Below, in pieces: positions 41,902 to 51,167 of a stretch of 64,000 bases of DNA. The stretch is from Bradyrhizobium lablabi (GTDB lineage Bacteria > Pseudomonadota > Alphaproteobacteria > Rhizobiales > Xanthobacteraceae), in assembly GCF_900141755.1 (NCBI RefSeq), contig NZ_LT670844.1, positions 6,978,501 through 7,042,500 on the forward strand. The letters are read 5' to 3'. Both the position numbers and the translations under genes were made by a program. Numbering within the stretch: the first letter of the stretch is position 1; the number at the start of each line of letters is the position of its first letter. A model generated the notes under the pieces. It was not told the origin of the DNA. It ran no database searches and saw nothing but the letters and a program-made list of their open reading frames with translations.

Positions 41902-43380
41902 TTAGAGTTCGCCGTCGGCGAACTTGACGAGTGCGTCGGCAACACCCCTGCCATAGGCCGGATCCGCCTTGGCACAGTTCGCGACATGCCGCTCTTGGAT
42001 GTGCTTGGAAGCCTGTCCGACCTGTCGCGCGGTGTTCTCGAACAGCAGCTTTTGTTGTGCAGGCGTCATCTTCCGGAACAAATTGCCGGGCTGCTCCCAA
42101 TGATCGTCGTCAACGCGGTGGTCAAAGTGCGCCGCGTCGCCTTCGATCGGCATCGGAGGTTCGGCGAAATCGGGCTGGTTATCCCAAAGTCCGGCGCTGT
42201 TGGGATTGTAAGTGAGCGTCCCGCCCAGATTGCCGTCGGTCCGCATCTTGCCGTCGCGGTGATAGCTTTGGAACGGGCATTGGGGCGCGTTGACCGGGAT
42301 GTGGTTGAAGTTGATGCCAAGCCGGTAGCGCTGGGTGTCGCCATAGGAGAACAGCCGGCCCTGAAGCATCTTGTCGGGCGAAAAGCCGATGCCGGGCACG
42401 ATGTTGGCGGGCGAGAAGGCGGCCTGTTCCACTTCCGCGAAAAAGTTCTCCGGGTAACGGTTGAGCTCCATCACGCCAACCTCGATCAGCGGATACTCCG
42501 CCTTCGGCCAGACCTTGGTCACGTCGAAGGGATTGTGCCGATGAGTCTTCGCCTGGGCGTCAGTCATCACCTGAATGAAAAGCGTCCAGCGCGGAAAGTC
42601 GCCCGCCTCGATCGCGTTGAGCAGGTCGCGGCCGTTGCTTTCGCGATCCTTGGCGACGAGGGCCTCGGCCTCCGCGTCGGTGAGGTTCGCGATTCCCTGC
42701 TGGGTGCGGAAGTGGAACTTGACCCAGACACGTTCATTGGCGGCATTGAGCATCGAGAAGGTATGGCTGCCGAAAAGGTGCATGTTGCGGAAGCTCTTCG
42801 GGATGCCGCGATCGGACATGATGATGGTGACCTGATGCAGCGCCTCGGGGAGCAGCGACCAGAAATCCCAATTGTTGTCCGCGCTGCGCAGCCCGGTGCG
42901 CGGGTCGCGCTTGATGGCATGGTTGAGGTCCGAGAACCGCAGCGGGTCGCGAAAGAAGAAGACCGGCGTGTTGTTGCCGACGATGTCCCAGTTGCCCTCC
43001 TCGGTATAGAACTTGAGGGCGGTGCCGCGGATGTCGCGTTCCGCATCGGCCGCGCCGCGCTCGCCGGCGACCGTCGAGATGCGGGCGAACATCGGAGTCT
43101 GCTTGCCGATCTTGGAAAAAATTTTGGCCTTGGTGTACCGAGTAATGTCGTGCGTGACCGTGAAGGTACCGTGGGCGCCCCAGCCTTTGGCGTGCATGCG
43201 CCGCTCCGGGATTACTTCCCGGTCGAAATGCGCCATCTTTTCGATCAGCCAGATATCCTGGAGCAGCGCCGGGCCGCGCCGACCGGCGGTCATGATGTTG
43301 GTATTGTCAGCTACCGGCGCGCCGGTGGCATTGGTAAATCGCTTCGTTTTGGACATGGTGGGCTCCTGGGTTTTGGACAT
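41902..43380 (-). CDS. katA: Monofunctional heme catalase
   Basis: 492 residues (484 from the second start). The catalytic His region is [20 protein letters not shown], and the proximal Tyr motif is [14 protein letters not shown]. Length matches clade 3 small-subunit catalases. It breaks down H2O2 in the cytosol. Two ATGs, at 43380 and 43356, each have their own AGGAG because of a 24-bp tandem duplication. It is the last gene of a long minus-strand run that starts at 48923. Confidence 0.92.
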   Translation of the reverse strand: MSKTQEPTMSKTKRFTNATGAPVADNTNIMTAGRRGPALLQDIWLIEKMAHFDREVIPERRMHAKGWGAHGTFTVTHDITRYTKAKIFSKIGKQTPMFARISTVAGERGAADAERDIRGTALKFYTEEGNWDIVGNNTPVFFFRDPLRFSDLNHAIKRDPRTGLRSADNNWDFWSLLPEALHQVTIIMSDRGIPKSFRNMHLFGSHTFSMLNAANERVWVKFHFRTQQGIANLTDAEAEALVAKDRESNGRDLLNAIEAGDFPRWTLFIQVMTDAQAKTHRHNPFDVTKVWPKAEYPLIEVGVMELNRYPENFFAEVEQAAFSPANIVPGIGFSPDKMLQGRLFSYGDTQRYRLGINFNHIPVNAPQCPFQSYHRDGKMRTDGNLGGTLTYNPNSAGLWDNQPDFAEPPMPIEGDAAHFDHRVDDDHWEQPGNLFRKMTPAQQKLLFENTARQVGQASKHIQERHVANCAKADPAYGRGVADALVKFADGEL

Positions 43381-43392
43381 AGTGGACTCCTG
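43345..43392 (-). repeat. 24-bp tandem duplication of the catalase start region
   Basis: 43345-43368 and 43369-43392 agree at 21 of 24 positions. Each unit carries AGGAG, a short spacer, ATG and Ser-Lys codons. Either start gives an in-frame catalase. Confidence 0.85.
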
Positions 43393-43491
43393 AAATGCGA
43401 GATTTCGCGCGTCGCCGCCGGCCGATGCTGTCTGACCGATGCTTCCGAAAGCCTCAGCGCTTGAATTATCGATTGGAGGACGCGGAGAGGT

Positions 43492-44151
43492 TTACCCTCG
43501 CCAGGCGGAAGCGCGGATCACGCTGCAGAAATTGACGCGGGTGAAGTGCGGGTCCCTATCCGCGAGTACGTCGGCGTTGACGTTGCCGAAGGTCGTCTCC
43601 GGCTTGTGCTTGTTGCCGTCGTAGAAGGCCTGGATGATGTCTTCTTTGAAACGCGCGTTACGCGGATGTGCATGCACCACCGCCTCGCGCTCCGCATCGC
43701 CGAATTCGGAATAAGCGAGACCAAGCACATCCATTTCGACGCCGGCCGTCACTAGAGCTACGACCGGGTGCATGTGCGGGGGGATGCCCGGCGTCGTGTG
43801 CAAGGCGATCGCGGTCCAGACAGTTTCAACGTCTTGTTGATGGACTCCGTGGCTTCGCAGGAAGTCACGGGCGGTATTTGCGCTGTCAACCTCGAAGCGT
43901 TCCTGCGTGCTGCTGTGCTGATGGGTCAAGCCCATGTCGTGGAACATCGCGCCTGCATAAAGCAGTTCGGGATCGAATCTCAGTCCGCGACGCTTGCCTG
44001 CCAGAGCGCCCCAGTAATAGACGCGGCTGGAATGATGAAACAGCAACGGCGACTCGGTGTCCCGCACCAGCTCCGTTATTTCACGCGCGAGCTTGCTGTC
44101 GGGAATTTTGATTCCCGCAAGATCGATATTGAGTTTTAGATCGATATTCAT
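43492..44151 (-). CDS. HD-domain protein, cyanamide-hydratase-like
   Basis: 219 residues. HHSSRVYYWGALA, the HD pair in AGAMFHDMGLTH, RFEVDSANTARDFL and TVWTAIALHTTPGIP follow the pattern of the Ddi2/cyanamide hydratase branch of HD proteins, which add water to cyanamide to make urea; other relatives handle isonitriles or nucleotides. The metal ligands His, HD and His appear complete. It lies between agmatinase-like and catalase genes on the same strand. The branch assignment is by pattern, so substrate is uncertain. Confidence 0.7.
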   Translation of the reverse strand: MNIDLKLNIDLAGIKIPDSKLAREITELVRDTESPLLFHHSSRVYYWGALAGKRRGLRFDPELLYAGAMFHDMGLTHQHSSTQERFEVDSANTARDFLRSHGVHQQDVETVWTAIALHTTPGIPPHMHPVVALVTAGVEMDVLGLAYSEFGDAEREAVVHAHPRNARFKEDIIQAFYDGNKHKPETTFGNVNADVLADRDPHFTRVNFCSVIRASAWRG

Positions 44152-44229
44152 TGCACGTCTCCTTCTGATTGATCTTGGTCGAATGGATGTTCTGAGCAGC
44201 GATCATCACGGTGGCTGCCGTGATCGATG

Positions 44230-45210
44230 TCAGGCGCGCCGCTTGGCGCGTTGGTGGAAGATCGAACCGATGAAATCGAGGCTGGTCCGTGCGGCGAGCA
44301 GCGAGGTGATTCCGGACGGATCGTACGGCGGCGAGACCTCGACAAAGTCGACGCCGACCACCTCGAAGCGCCTCGCGGCCTCGCGCAACAGCTCCTTGGC
44401 TTCGTAATAGGTGAAGCCGCCATGGCTGATGGTCGCGGTGCCCGGCGCGATCGACGGATCGAAACTGTCGATATCGATCGACACATAGACGTGCTCGCCG
44501 TCGGCGATATGGGCAAGGGCCGCTTTCGCGCCGATCGCTCGAAACTTCCTCAAGGGAACGACATGCGTCCCATAGGCTTTCGCTGCCTCGTAGTCCTTCC
44601 TGCTAACCGAGGCCATGTTGTGGGGACCGAGCGTCGTGATCCCCTTGACATGCGTCATCTCCGAGGCTCGGCGCATCGGACTGCCGTGGCCCCAGGTGAT
44701 GCCGTTGCGCGAGTCAATGAAGTCGAAATGCGCATCGAGATGCACGATGTGGAACGGCCTCTCGTTCGAGTAGGCCGCGACCGTCGCCATGGTGATGGCA
44801 TGATCACCGCCGAGAATGTACGGCATCGTCTTGGCGTCGAGCAGCGCGCGGACTGCCAGTTCAGCGTTTGCCAGGCTGCGCTTGGTGTCGGCGTAGATCA
44901 CGTCACTGTCGCCGGCGTCGACGGTCTTGGCTTCTTCCGCGGTGAGATAGGTCACCTCGTCCTCGAAATCGAAGACGCCCTCCGGACCGAAGCCGTAGAA
45001 CATCGACATCTCGCGGATCGCGCGAGGCCCGAAGCGCGTTCCGACGCGATAGCTCGACGCGGTATCGATCGGCACGCCGAGAACGGCGACGTCGGCGCCG
45101 TCGAGCTTGTCCCAGTCTGTACAGGCCGGCTGGCCCGCAAAGGTGGCGAGGCCGACGAAGGGAAGGTCCATCCGCTCCGGCATATTCCGGCTGATCATCT
45201 GCGTGTCCAT
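44230..45210 (-). CDS. Agmatinase-family ureohydrolase
   Basis: 326 residues, with AGAGGAAA before the ATG. The binuclear Mn2+ site is complete: GGDHA, DAHFDF and SIDIDSFDP. Family members hydrolyse guanidino compounds (agmatine, guanidinobutyrate, guanidine) to urea. No polyamine genes are adjacent; instead the gene sits with a cyanamide-hydratase-like protein, another urea-forming type, and with GST. The exact guanidine substrate cannot be told. Confidence 0.85.
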   Translation of the reverse strand: MDTQMISRNMPERMDLPFVGLATFAGQPACTDWDKLDGADVAVLGVPIDTASSYRVGTRFGPRAIREMSMFYGFGPEGVFDFEDEVTYLTAEEAKTVDAGDSDVIYADTKRSLANAELAVRALLDAKTMPYILGGDHAITMATVAAYSNERPFHIVHLDAHFDFIDSRNGITWGHGSPMRRASEMTHVKGITTLGPHNMASVSRKDYEAAKAYGTHVVPLRKFRAIGAKAALAHIADGEHVYVSIDIDSFDPSIAPGTATISHGGFTYYEAKELLREAARRFEVVGVDFVEVSPPYDPSGITSLLAARTSLDFIGSIFHQRAKRRA

Positions 45211-45264
45211 TGCAATTTCCTCTCTTCAAAAGAGAACGCGTCTCGGTTGATCGGTCGTCGGGGC

Positions 45265-45903
45265 TCAGCAGATTTCGTCGGTGACGCCCTCGCGCGCATA
45301 GGGGCGGCGGACGGAGGGCAGGGCTGTGACCTTGTCGAGCAGCCGTGCGATGGCAGGCCGCGACCGCGGCGGGCTCGTCATCGGACGCGGCCAGCGGGCG
45401 AGCAGGACGAGGTAGAAGTCGGCAGCGCTCAGCTTTTCGCCGAGGAAGAGCGGCCCGTTCTCTTTGAGGTGTCGGATGACGTCAAGGTAGGCACCAGCGC
45501 GCTTCTCTGCGCCCCGCTTTACAACCTCCGTCGCGGCAACGTCGGTACCGGTCAGGCGGTCCGGAGATTGCCAGATCATCAGCTCTTCCTGCAGCGAGTT
45601 CGTCAGGAAGATCATCCACTGGTAGAACTTGGCACGTTCCGGCGTCCCGACCTTGGGTGCGGGGCCTGCTTCTGGATGCTGATCAACCAGGTGGAGAACG
45701 ATCGCAGCGGCCTCGAACATTACGAGATCACCATCAACCAGAGTCGGAATGCGACCATTTGGATTGATCTTCAGATAGTCCTTCGATTTCTGCGCATTCT
45801 TTACACGGTCAACGAGTACAAGGTCGTACTTCTGGCCGAACTCTTCGAGCACCATGTGCGGTGCTGCGTTGGCGTTGCTTGGAAAGTGGTGAAGTTGGTA
45901 CAT
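45265..45903 (-). CDS. Glutathione S-transferase
   Basis: 212 residues from MYQLHHFPSN at 45903, with AGGAG upstream. The thioredoxin-like half contains PNGRIPTLVDGDLVMFEAAAIVLHL, where the cis-Pro and Glu-Ser/Ala bind glutathione. The catalytic site near SNANAAP resembles Ser/Cys-type beta or theta-like GSTs. The all-helical half has GEKLSAADFYLVLLARW. It would conjugate or remove glutathione from electrophiles or thiosulfonates. Confidence 0.88.
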   Translation of the reverse strand: MYQLHHFPSNANAAPHMVLEEFGQKYDLVLVDRVKNAQKSKDYLKINPNGRIPTLVDGDLVMFEAAAIVLHLVDQHPEAGPAPKVGTPERAKFYQWMIFLTNSLQEELMIWQSPDRLTGTDVAATEVVKRGAEKRAGAYLDVIRHLKENGPLFLGEKLSAADFYLVLLARWPRPMTSPPRSRPAIARLLDKVTALPSVRRPYAREGVTDEIC

Positions 45904-46010
45904 CGTTACTCCTGGTTCGCGTTTGGACGAGGACTCTAGATTTCTGCTGCTCAAAAAAGGGGTCCATCAACGCAGGATGCCGCGCCGCGGCATCCTGCGC
46001 GCATCTGGCG

Positions 46011-47108
46011 TTACGGGTTACTTCCGAGTGTCGCGGAGAAGGTCTGGCCGTCTACATCCGTCAGCTGTACGTACCTCGCACCGGCAATTGTACCGGAAGC
46101 AGGCACGGGTAATGTCACAGTGGCGGCAGCTCCCATTTTGGCTCGGATCCCAAACGGGCCGGGCTCAAACTTGTTGTAGGCATAGTCGTTCGCGAAGTCT
46201 GTCTTCGGCAGTTCGGACAGTTGGGCTGCGTTCCAATCCGCGACAGAGTGCTTTTCGCTGTTTAGCAGGTCAGCCGCGACCACATGCGCTGCGGCCTCCG
46301 GCGTGCCGGCATCAAGATAGACGTGGAAGCGCACTCCGCCATCCGGGAGAAGCTCCGCGCGGCTCAATGCCAGGTGATGCTTGGTCGGGCTGACTGGTCC
46401 GCTGTGGAAAGGTGTCACTACCGAGCCGCGATAGTAGTTGTAGGTGCCGACGTCGAAGATCACGACGAATGCGAGCACGGCCAACGCCAGCGTCCTGAAG
46501 CCGCCATCGGTCTGAGGCAGTGGAAGGCTGCCCGACGCCCAGCGGAACCATCGTTTTCCGGCCAGAGCGGGGTTGCGCTGAAGCAAGACATTGTCGAGCG
46601 AGTAGGCGCCGCTGCCCGCGAGCAGCAGGCTCGCACCCATCGCCAGATTACAGGCCGCCATCGTCCACTCGTCGATGCAGGTGGCGCCCTGCCAGCCGAA
46701 CATCAGCATCAGCAGTACCGAAAAGCCCATCGAGAACAGCGCCGCAAGGCGAGTCAGCAGCCCCGTCATGAGCATCGCTCCGACGATAAGCTCGGCAGCG
46801 CTGAACAGAATGACGCCGGCATAAAGCAGGTAGAAGTGCGTCAGCATGAAGCTGATCAGATGATCGGTGCCTAACAAGGCTCCTGGCATCGCTGTCTGGA
46901 ACTTGTTCGCCATCCAACTCTGGGCGCTTGGGTCTAGTTTGGAAGGTGCGTAGATGAAACGGCGCGAGCCGCCGCCCCAATAAATGAAGCCCTGGATGAC
47001 GCGGATCGAAAGCAACGCGATGGCGGCAATGCGCCAGTTGCGTTGCGCTTCGGTCATGGTGGGCGCTTGCTCAGCGATTCGGTCGAGGGTGGTTGCATGC
47101 ATGTTCAC
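46011..47108 (-). CDS. Thiosulfate:quinone oxidoreductase, DoxD-DoxA fusion
   Basis: 365 residues. The N-terminal DoxD part (about 1-190) has four or five helices with RVIQGFIYWGGGSRRFIYAP, SWMANKFQTAMPG and GWQGATCIDEW. The C-terminal DoxA-like part begins near residue 200 with one helix and a periplasmic beta domain. In Acidianus TQO these are separate subunits that oxidise thiosulfate to tetrathionate and pass electrons to quinone; single-chain forms occur in bacteria. It lies 31 bases after the binding-protein gene. A truncated copy of its 5' end is at 55810-55975. Confidence 0.8.
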   Translation of the reverse strand: MNMHATTLDRIAEQAPTMTEAQRNWRIAAIALLSIRVIQGFIYWGGGSRRFIYAPSKLDPSAQSWMANKFQTAMPGALLGTDHLISFMLTHFYLLYAGVILFSAAELIVGAMLMTGLLTRLAALFSMGFSVLLMLMFGWQGATCIDEWTMAACNLAMGASLLLAGSGAYSLDNVLLQRNPALAGKRWFRWASGSLPLPQTDGGFRTLALAVLAFVVIFDVGTYNYYRGSVVTPFHSGPVSPTKHHLALSRAELLPDGGVRFHVYLDAGTPEAAAHVVAADLLNSEKHSVADWNAAQLSELPKTDFANDYAYNKFEPGPFGIRAKMGAAATVTLPVPASGTIAGARYVQLTDVDGQTFSATLGSNP

Positions 47109-47139
47109 GTTCGTCTCCTATGTTGCGAAGTCACGTGAT

Positions 47140-48132
47140 TCAATCGGTTGGCGCCTTGCCAGTGTAAGGCTTGAACCCGTAGCGCTCGAAGATCGACAGC
47201 GCCTGGGGCGAGTGGACGAAGGAAAGCCAGAGCTTGGCTGCCTCCTTGTGTGGCGCGCCCTTCACCACCGCGCCGGCGTATATGGCCGTTGTGTTCTCGC
47301 TGGCCGGGATGTCGACATAGCTGATCGGGTGTCCCGCCTGCTCCTGGAACATCGCTTCGGATTGCCATGTGACACCGGCCTCGGCACGCCCCTGCATCAG
47401 AAAGAGTGGTGTCTGACGATGGTGGATATGAGTGAGGATGGTGCTGCGGTCGGCCACCTTGGTCTTGTAGACCGCGTCGGCGAGCGCCTGCCCGCCAGCC
47501 TTCTTTAGCGACGCCTCGATCTGCCTCGCAATTCCCTCGAATTCGGGGTTAGGCATGGCGAGACGGACATCGGGTTTTCCAAGATCGGCGAGACCGGTCA
47601 CGTGGCCGGGGTTGCCCTTGGGCACCATAATCGTGAGCGTGTTGGTGGCGTAAGGCACCGCGGGGTCGGCGAGCAGTCCTTGGCCGATAAGCGCGTCGAC
47701 CTTTTTGAGACCGGCCAAATAAGCGTCCGGCTTCGCCGTCCAGGTCATGTTCCCGGAGGTGATCGTGCCACCCGCCTCGATCTGCTTGACGAGCAGCCCC
47801 GGCGGAATGGTCTCCCAATAGATTCGCCCCTTGTAGTCGGGATGTTCATTCTCGAACTCCGCAACGAGCGGCGCCATCGCGAAAAAATAGTTGCCTCCGA
47901 CGTAGAGCACGAGCTTCGGATCGGTGATGTCGCCGTGGAAATCGGCGAGGTCGTCGACCTGAGTAACCGTGAACTCGAGGCCGCGGTTGGTGGCATCGTT
48001 GTTCTCGCCGTGCTGCCAGGGTGGAAACACGTCGGCCTGGGGAGCAGGCTGCGCGGCGAAGGTCGGCGTAGCCAGGATTGGCATCAAAAAGGCGGCCGCC
48101 GCGAGAGCGGTGCGGAATGATCTCTTGTGCAT
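47140..48132 (-). CDS. Periplasmic binding protein, ModA/sulfate-binding type
   Basis: 330 residues from MHKRSFRTAL at 48132. A signal peptide (1-26, FAAQ) precedes a two-lobed type II binding fold: KLVLYVGGNYFFAMAPLVAEFEN, YATNTLTIMVPKGNP, AGVTWQSEAMFQEQ. Family members bind molybdate, sulfate or similar oxyanions. No permease or ATPase gene adjoins it, so it may share a transporter elsewhere or act as a periplasmic sensor. It starts eight bases after the previous gene, so both are surely cotranscribed. Confidence 0.75.
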   Translation of the reverse strand: MHKRSFRTALAAAAFLMPILATPTFAAQPAPQADVFPPWQHGENNDATNRGLEFTVTQVDDLADFHGDITDPKLVLYVGGNYFFAMAPLVAEFENEHPDYKGRIYWETIPPGLLVKQIEAGGTITSGNMTWTAKPDAYLAGLKKVDALIGQGLLADPAVPYATNTLTIMVPKGNPGHVTGLADLGKPDVRLAMPNPEFEGIARQIEASLKKAGGQALADAVYKTKVADRSTILTHIHHRQTPLFLMQGRAEAGVTWQSEAMFQEQAGHPISYVDIPASENTTAIYAGAVVKGAPHKEAAKLWLSFVHSPQALSIFERYGFKPYTGKAPTD

Positions 48133-48140
48133 GGTGATCC

Positions 48141-48923
48141 TCATTTCACGTAGCGGAAGCCGGCCTGCTGCAGCTCGGGGATCGTCGCGACGATCCCGGG
48201 CGTGAGCACGACGCCGTCGATGAGATGATTGGTGAGCTCGGCTGCGACCGCCTCGTGCGAGAGCCGATCGGGGTTCACGCCCTTTGCCAATAGCTTTCCC
48301 GTCACTTCCCAGATCGCGTTGTGGCAGGCCATGAACACGACGCCACGACTCTGCAGCACCGGGATTGTGTTGCCGGCAGGCCCGAACACGCTCTTGGGGT
48401 TCTCGAAGTCGGAAAGCTCCGACGGCGCGGCCTTCCGGACGATGAGCGTGTTCGTCTTGATGTCGCCACCTGCCATCTCGGCGAGCCTGTATTTGTCCCA
48501 CATATCCTGGTCGAACAGCGCCAGGTGCGCGGAGCCGTGCGTGGCCGAAACAGTCAGGAAGTTGCGATGCCCGAAGGAGAACACCTGCGCATTGAGCGAA
48601 TTGCGCATGAGATTCATCCAGGGGCTTCCAATGTCCGTGTTATCCCAGACCTGTTTGGGCGTATCGCGATAGGCAATCACTTCTTTCAACGCGGTGTCGT
48701 CCCACAGGTCCGGGTGATCGAGGATCATCGGCACCGTCTGGAAGTCCCGCCTGCGCGGAGCCTTGCGGAGACGCTCCATGAGTTCAGGCAACGCGTGAGC
48801 GCCCTGCGGGACCACGCTGTTGCCTGCTTCGGCGTGAGCCGGGCCGGCAGCCAGAGCGGCTACGCCGAGAGCTACGGAGCTGAATCCGAGAAGTGCGTTC
48901 CGTCGTCCAGTATCAACAGACAT
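48141..48923 (-). CDS. Tat-exported DsrE-like protein
   Basis: 260 residues from MSVDTGRRNALLGFSSVALG, a twin-arginine-type signal (GRRNALLGF). The C-terminal part, with VVFMACHNAIWEVTGKLLAKG, DGVVLTPGIVATIPELQQAG, follows the DsrE/DsrF fold; the Cys in MACHNA is where sulfur-carrier Cys occur. Roles in persulfide transfer are known for DsrE-type proteins. It is the first gene of the minus-strand sulfur/detoxification run and lies divergent from fdxA. Confidence 0.65.
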   Translation of the reverse strand: MSVDTGRRNALLGFSSVALGVAALAAGPAHAEAGNSVVPQGAHALPELMERLRKAPRRRDFQTVPMILDHPDLWDDTALKEVIAYRDTPKQVWDNTDIGSPWMNLMRNSLNAQVFSFGHRNFLTVSATHGSAHLALFDQDMWDKYRLAEMAGGDIKTNTLIVRKAAPSELSDFENPKSVFGPAGNTIPVLQSRGVVFMACHNAIWEVTGKLLAKGVNPDRLSHEAVAAELTNHLIDGVVLTPGIVATIPELQQAGFRYVK

Positions 48924-49161
48924 TCCATACTCCTTTGGGATACGAGGGAGCTCGCGAACAATCGAATTCCTCGCGACAACTCCGTCTCTGTGTCGTCTCT
49001 GAGGTCGAAGTAATGCTGAGGGCGCTGGCGACCAACGAAACGTTGCGATCGAACCGATCCGAAATGCAGATTGGAACTGCGAGCGATATGCACTCAAATT
49101 ACCCACACCTGCAGAAACCCCCGTCCGCGGGTCAGCCTTTCCACCTAGAAAAGGATAAGCC

Positions 49162-49491
49162 ATGACCTATGTGGTCACCGAGAACTGCATTCGCTGCAAA
49201 TACATGGACTGCGTCGAGGTCTGCCCAGTTGACTGCTTCTACGCCGGTGAAAACATGCTCGTGATCAACCCCAGTGAGTGCATTGATTGCGGCGTGTGCG
49301 AACCGGAGTGCCCGGCCAAGGCGATCGTCCCCGATAGCGACGACCGCGCGTCGGCTTGGGCCGAAACCAATGCGACCTATGCCGGACAATGGCCGAGAAT
49401 TACCCGCAAGGGCGAGCCGCCAACCGATGCGGACGAGTGGAAGGATAAGTCCGACAAGGGCAAGCTGTTTTCCGCTCAACCAGCCGCGTAG
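49162..49491 (+). CDS. fdxA: Seven-iron ferredoxin FdxA type
   Basis: 109 residues. [18 protein letters not shown] and [16 protein letters not shown] bind one [3Fe-4S] and one [4Fe-4S] cluster (the first motif has Cys-x2-Cys-x4-Cys-x3-CP as in Azotobacter-type FdI). The C-terminal half is a polar extension usual in FdxA. It would be an electron donor, and position suggests the sulfite reductase and flavoprotein nearby as partners. It lies between the Tat-DsrE-like operon and siroheme synthase. Confidence 0.9.
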   Translation: MTYVVTENCIRCKYMDCVEVCPVDCFYAGENMLVINPSECIDCGVCEPECPAKAIVPDSDDRASAWAETNATYAGQWPRITRKGEPPTDADEWKDKSDKGKLFSAQPAA

Positions 49492-49521
49492 CAGCAGCGC
49501 CTGCCTTTCGCGCTTGCACGC

Positions 49522-50898
49522 CTAGGTACAAGCAGAAGGGCATACTAAGAGACATTGGCTTCTTGCAACTCCGCGTTGGCCAGAGCCGGCCTCGTGAAGG
49601 GTACCGCCCGCCCCGACGGCAGGGCCAACCAGAACGAGAGCAGGACCGCCCGTGGACCGGACAACCGCGCGCTCCACCAACTCGTCGAGCGTTCCGAACA
49701 AAGTGCGCTGCCGCCGGGTGCCGCCCCATTCGACCAGGGCTGCCGGCGTGAGCGGATCCTGTCCCGCCGCTGCAAGCCCGTCGCGCAGCAGCGGCAACGT
49801 GGCTATCCCCATATAGATTGCGAGCGTGCCGCCAAACTGAACAGCGGCCTGGAAATCGATATCGAGGCTGCCATTGCAGGTATGGCCTGTGACGAGGGTG
49901 ACGCTGCGCGCGGCGCAGCGATGGGTGAGCGGGATGCGGGCCTGGGCCGCGCAGGCGAGAGCCGCGGTGATGCCGGGCACGATCTCGAATGCGACCCCCG
50001 CATGCTCCAGCGCCTCCGCTTCCTCTCCGCCGCGTCCGAAGACAAGGGGATCACCGCCTTTGAGGCGCACGACCCGCTTGCCCTCCCGACAGAGTCGGAC
50101 CAACAACGAGCTGATGTCGGCCTGCTTCATGCAGTGATTTGCGCGTGCCTTGCCGACATTGATACGGGCAGCGTCGCGCCTCGCCATGTCCAGCACGTCA
50201 TCCGTCACGAGACGGTCGTGAACGATGACGTCAGCCTCGCCGAGCAGGCGCTGCGCGCGCAAGGTCAGCAGGTCGGCTGCTCCCGGCCCGGCGCCAACCA
50301 GGTAGACCATCCCGGACCGCGAGGCCGGACCGCTGTTGCCGAGCTTGTCTGCGAACAGGGCGGCCGCTTCGCTGTCACGATTGGCAAAGACGAGGTCGGC
50401 GACGCGGCCCGCGAAGATATCTTCCAGCACGCGCCGGCGCATCGCTATGTCGGGAATGTGTCGGCGCAGCTTGGCCCTGAAACGATCTGCAAGGGCCGCC
50501 AGCCGACCATAGGCGGGCGGTATCATGGCCTCGATGCGGCTGCGGAGCATGCGGGCGAGCACCGGAGCTGTCCCGGAGGAGGATACAGCGACTGTCACTG
50601 GATCGCGGTCGATCACTGAGGGAGTGATAAAGCTGCAGAGTTCGGTGCGGTCGACGATGTTGACTGGAATCCCGCGGGCGCGCGCCTCTGCGGACAAGGC
50701 ACGCAGATCGGCCTCGGGCGCTTCTGCGCCGATGGCGAGAGCGCAGCCATCGAGCGCGCGCGGGTCGAAGGCTGGATGGATGTCTACCAGAGCGCCGCAA
50801 CGGCGCAGCGCCTCGGCCTTGCGTTCGGCCACTTCTCCGCTACCGACCACGAGGGCACGTCGTTCGTGCAGGTCCATAAAGATGGGGTAGTGGCGCAT
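49522..50898 (-). CDS. cysG: Siroheme synthase CysG
   Basis: 458 residues from the second of two adjacent ATGs, the better spaced from AGGAG. The N-terminal dehydrogenase/ferrochelatase half has VVGSGEVAERKAEALRRCGA. The C-terminal uroporphyrinogen-III methyltransferase has VYLVGAGPGAADLLTLRA, VVRLKGGDPLVFGRGGEE and GITAALACAAQARIPLTHR. It makes siroheme, the cofactor of the sulfite reductase encoded 1.4 kb away. It is divergent from the fpr-DUF2849-cysI operon. Confidence 0.93.
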   Translation of the reverse strand: MRHYPIFMDLHERRALVVGSGEVAERKAEALRRCGALVDIHPAFDPRALDGCALAIGAEAPEADLRALSAEARARGIPVNIVDRTELCSFITPSVIDRDPVTVAVSSSGTAPVLARMLRSRIEAMIPPAYGRLAALADRFRAKLRRHIPDIAMRRRVLEDIFAGRVADLVFANRDSEAAALFADKLGNSGPASRSGMVYLVGAGPGAADLLTLRAQRLLGEADVIVHDRLVTDDVLDMARRDAARINVGKARANHCMKQADISSLLVRLCREGKRVVRLKGGDPLVFGRGGEEAEALEHAGVAFEIVPGITAALACAAQARIPLTHRCAARSVTLVTGHTCNGSLDIDFQAAVQFGGTLAIYMGIATLPLLRDGLAAAGQDPLTPAALVEWGGTRRQRTLFGTLDELVERAVVRSTGGPALVLVGPAVGAGGTLHEAGSGQRGVARSQCLLVCPSACT

Positions 50899-51167
50899 CA
50901 TACGACTCCTATTGCCGCCGGTTGCTTTGCCGTGAGGTGCCGTGACCGCCTTCGCGCGACAACGCCGCAGATTCTTTCTCTCTTGCATCTTTGGTAGCGC
51001 ACGGTCTCGCCGTCCAATCTGATATTGCGATGACATTAATCAGCGCCTTTCCCAGACAACCAATCTTTCTCCGAGAACAGTCCCTTCAGAACATTCGATT
51101 GGAATTGCGCCTCATCGGCAACTAGGTCGACGGCAGACAAGAACTCTATCGATGAGGAGAAGAAACC

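Noticed and set aside
41773..43464. Long plus-strand reading frame of 563 codons opposite catalase
   Set aside because: Catalase on the minus strand has complete catalytic motifs; the opposite frame shows no recognisable domain.
43492..44151. Cyclic-di-GMP or (p)ppGpp phosphohydrolase
   Set aside because: The HD protein lacks the HD-GYP signature and RelA/SpoT motifs; the pattern is closer to cyanamide-hydratase-like proteins.
44227..45939. 570-codon plus-strand frame opposite agmatinase and GST
   Set aside because: Antisense shadow of two genes with complete active sites.
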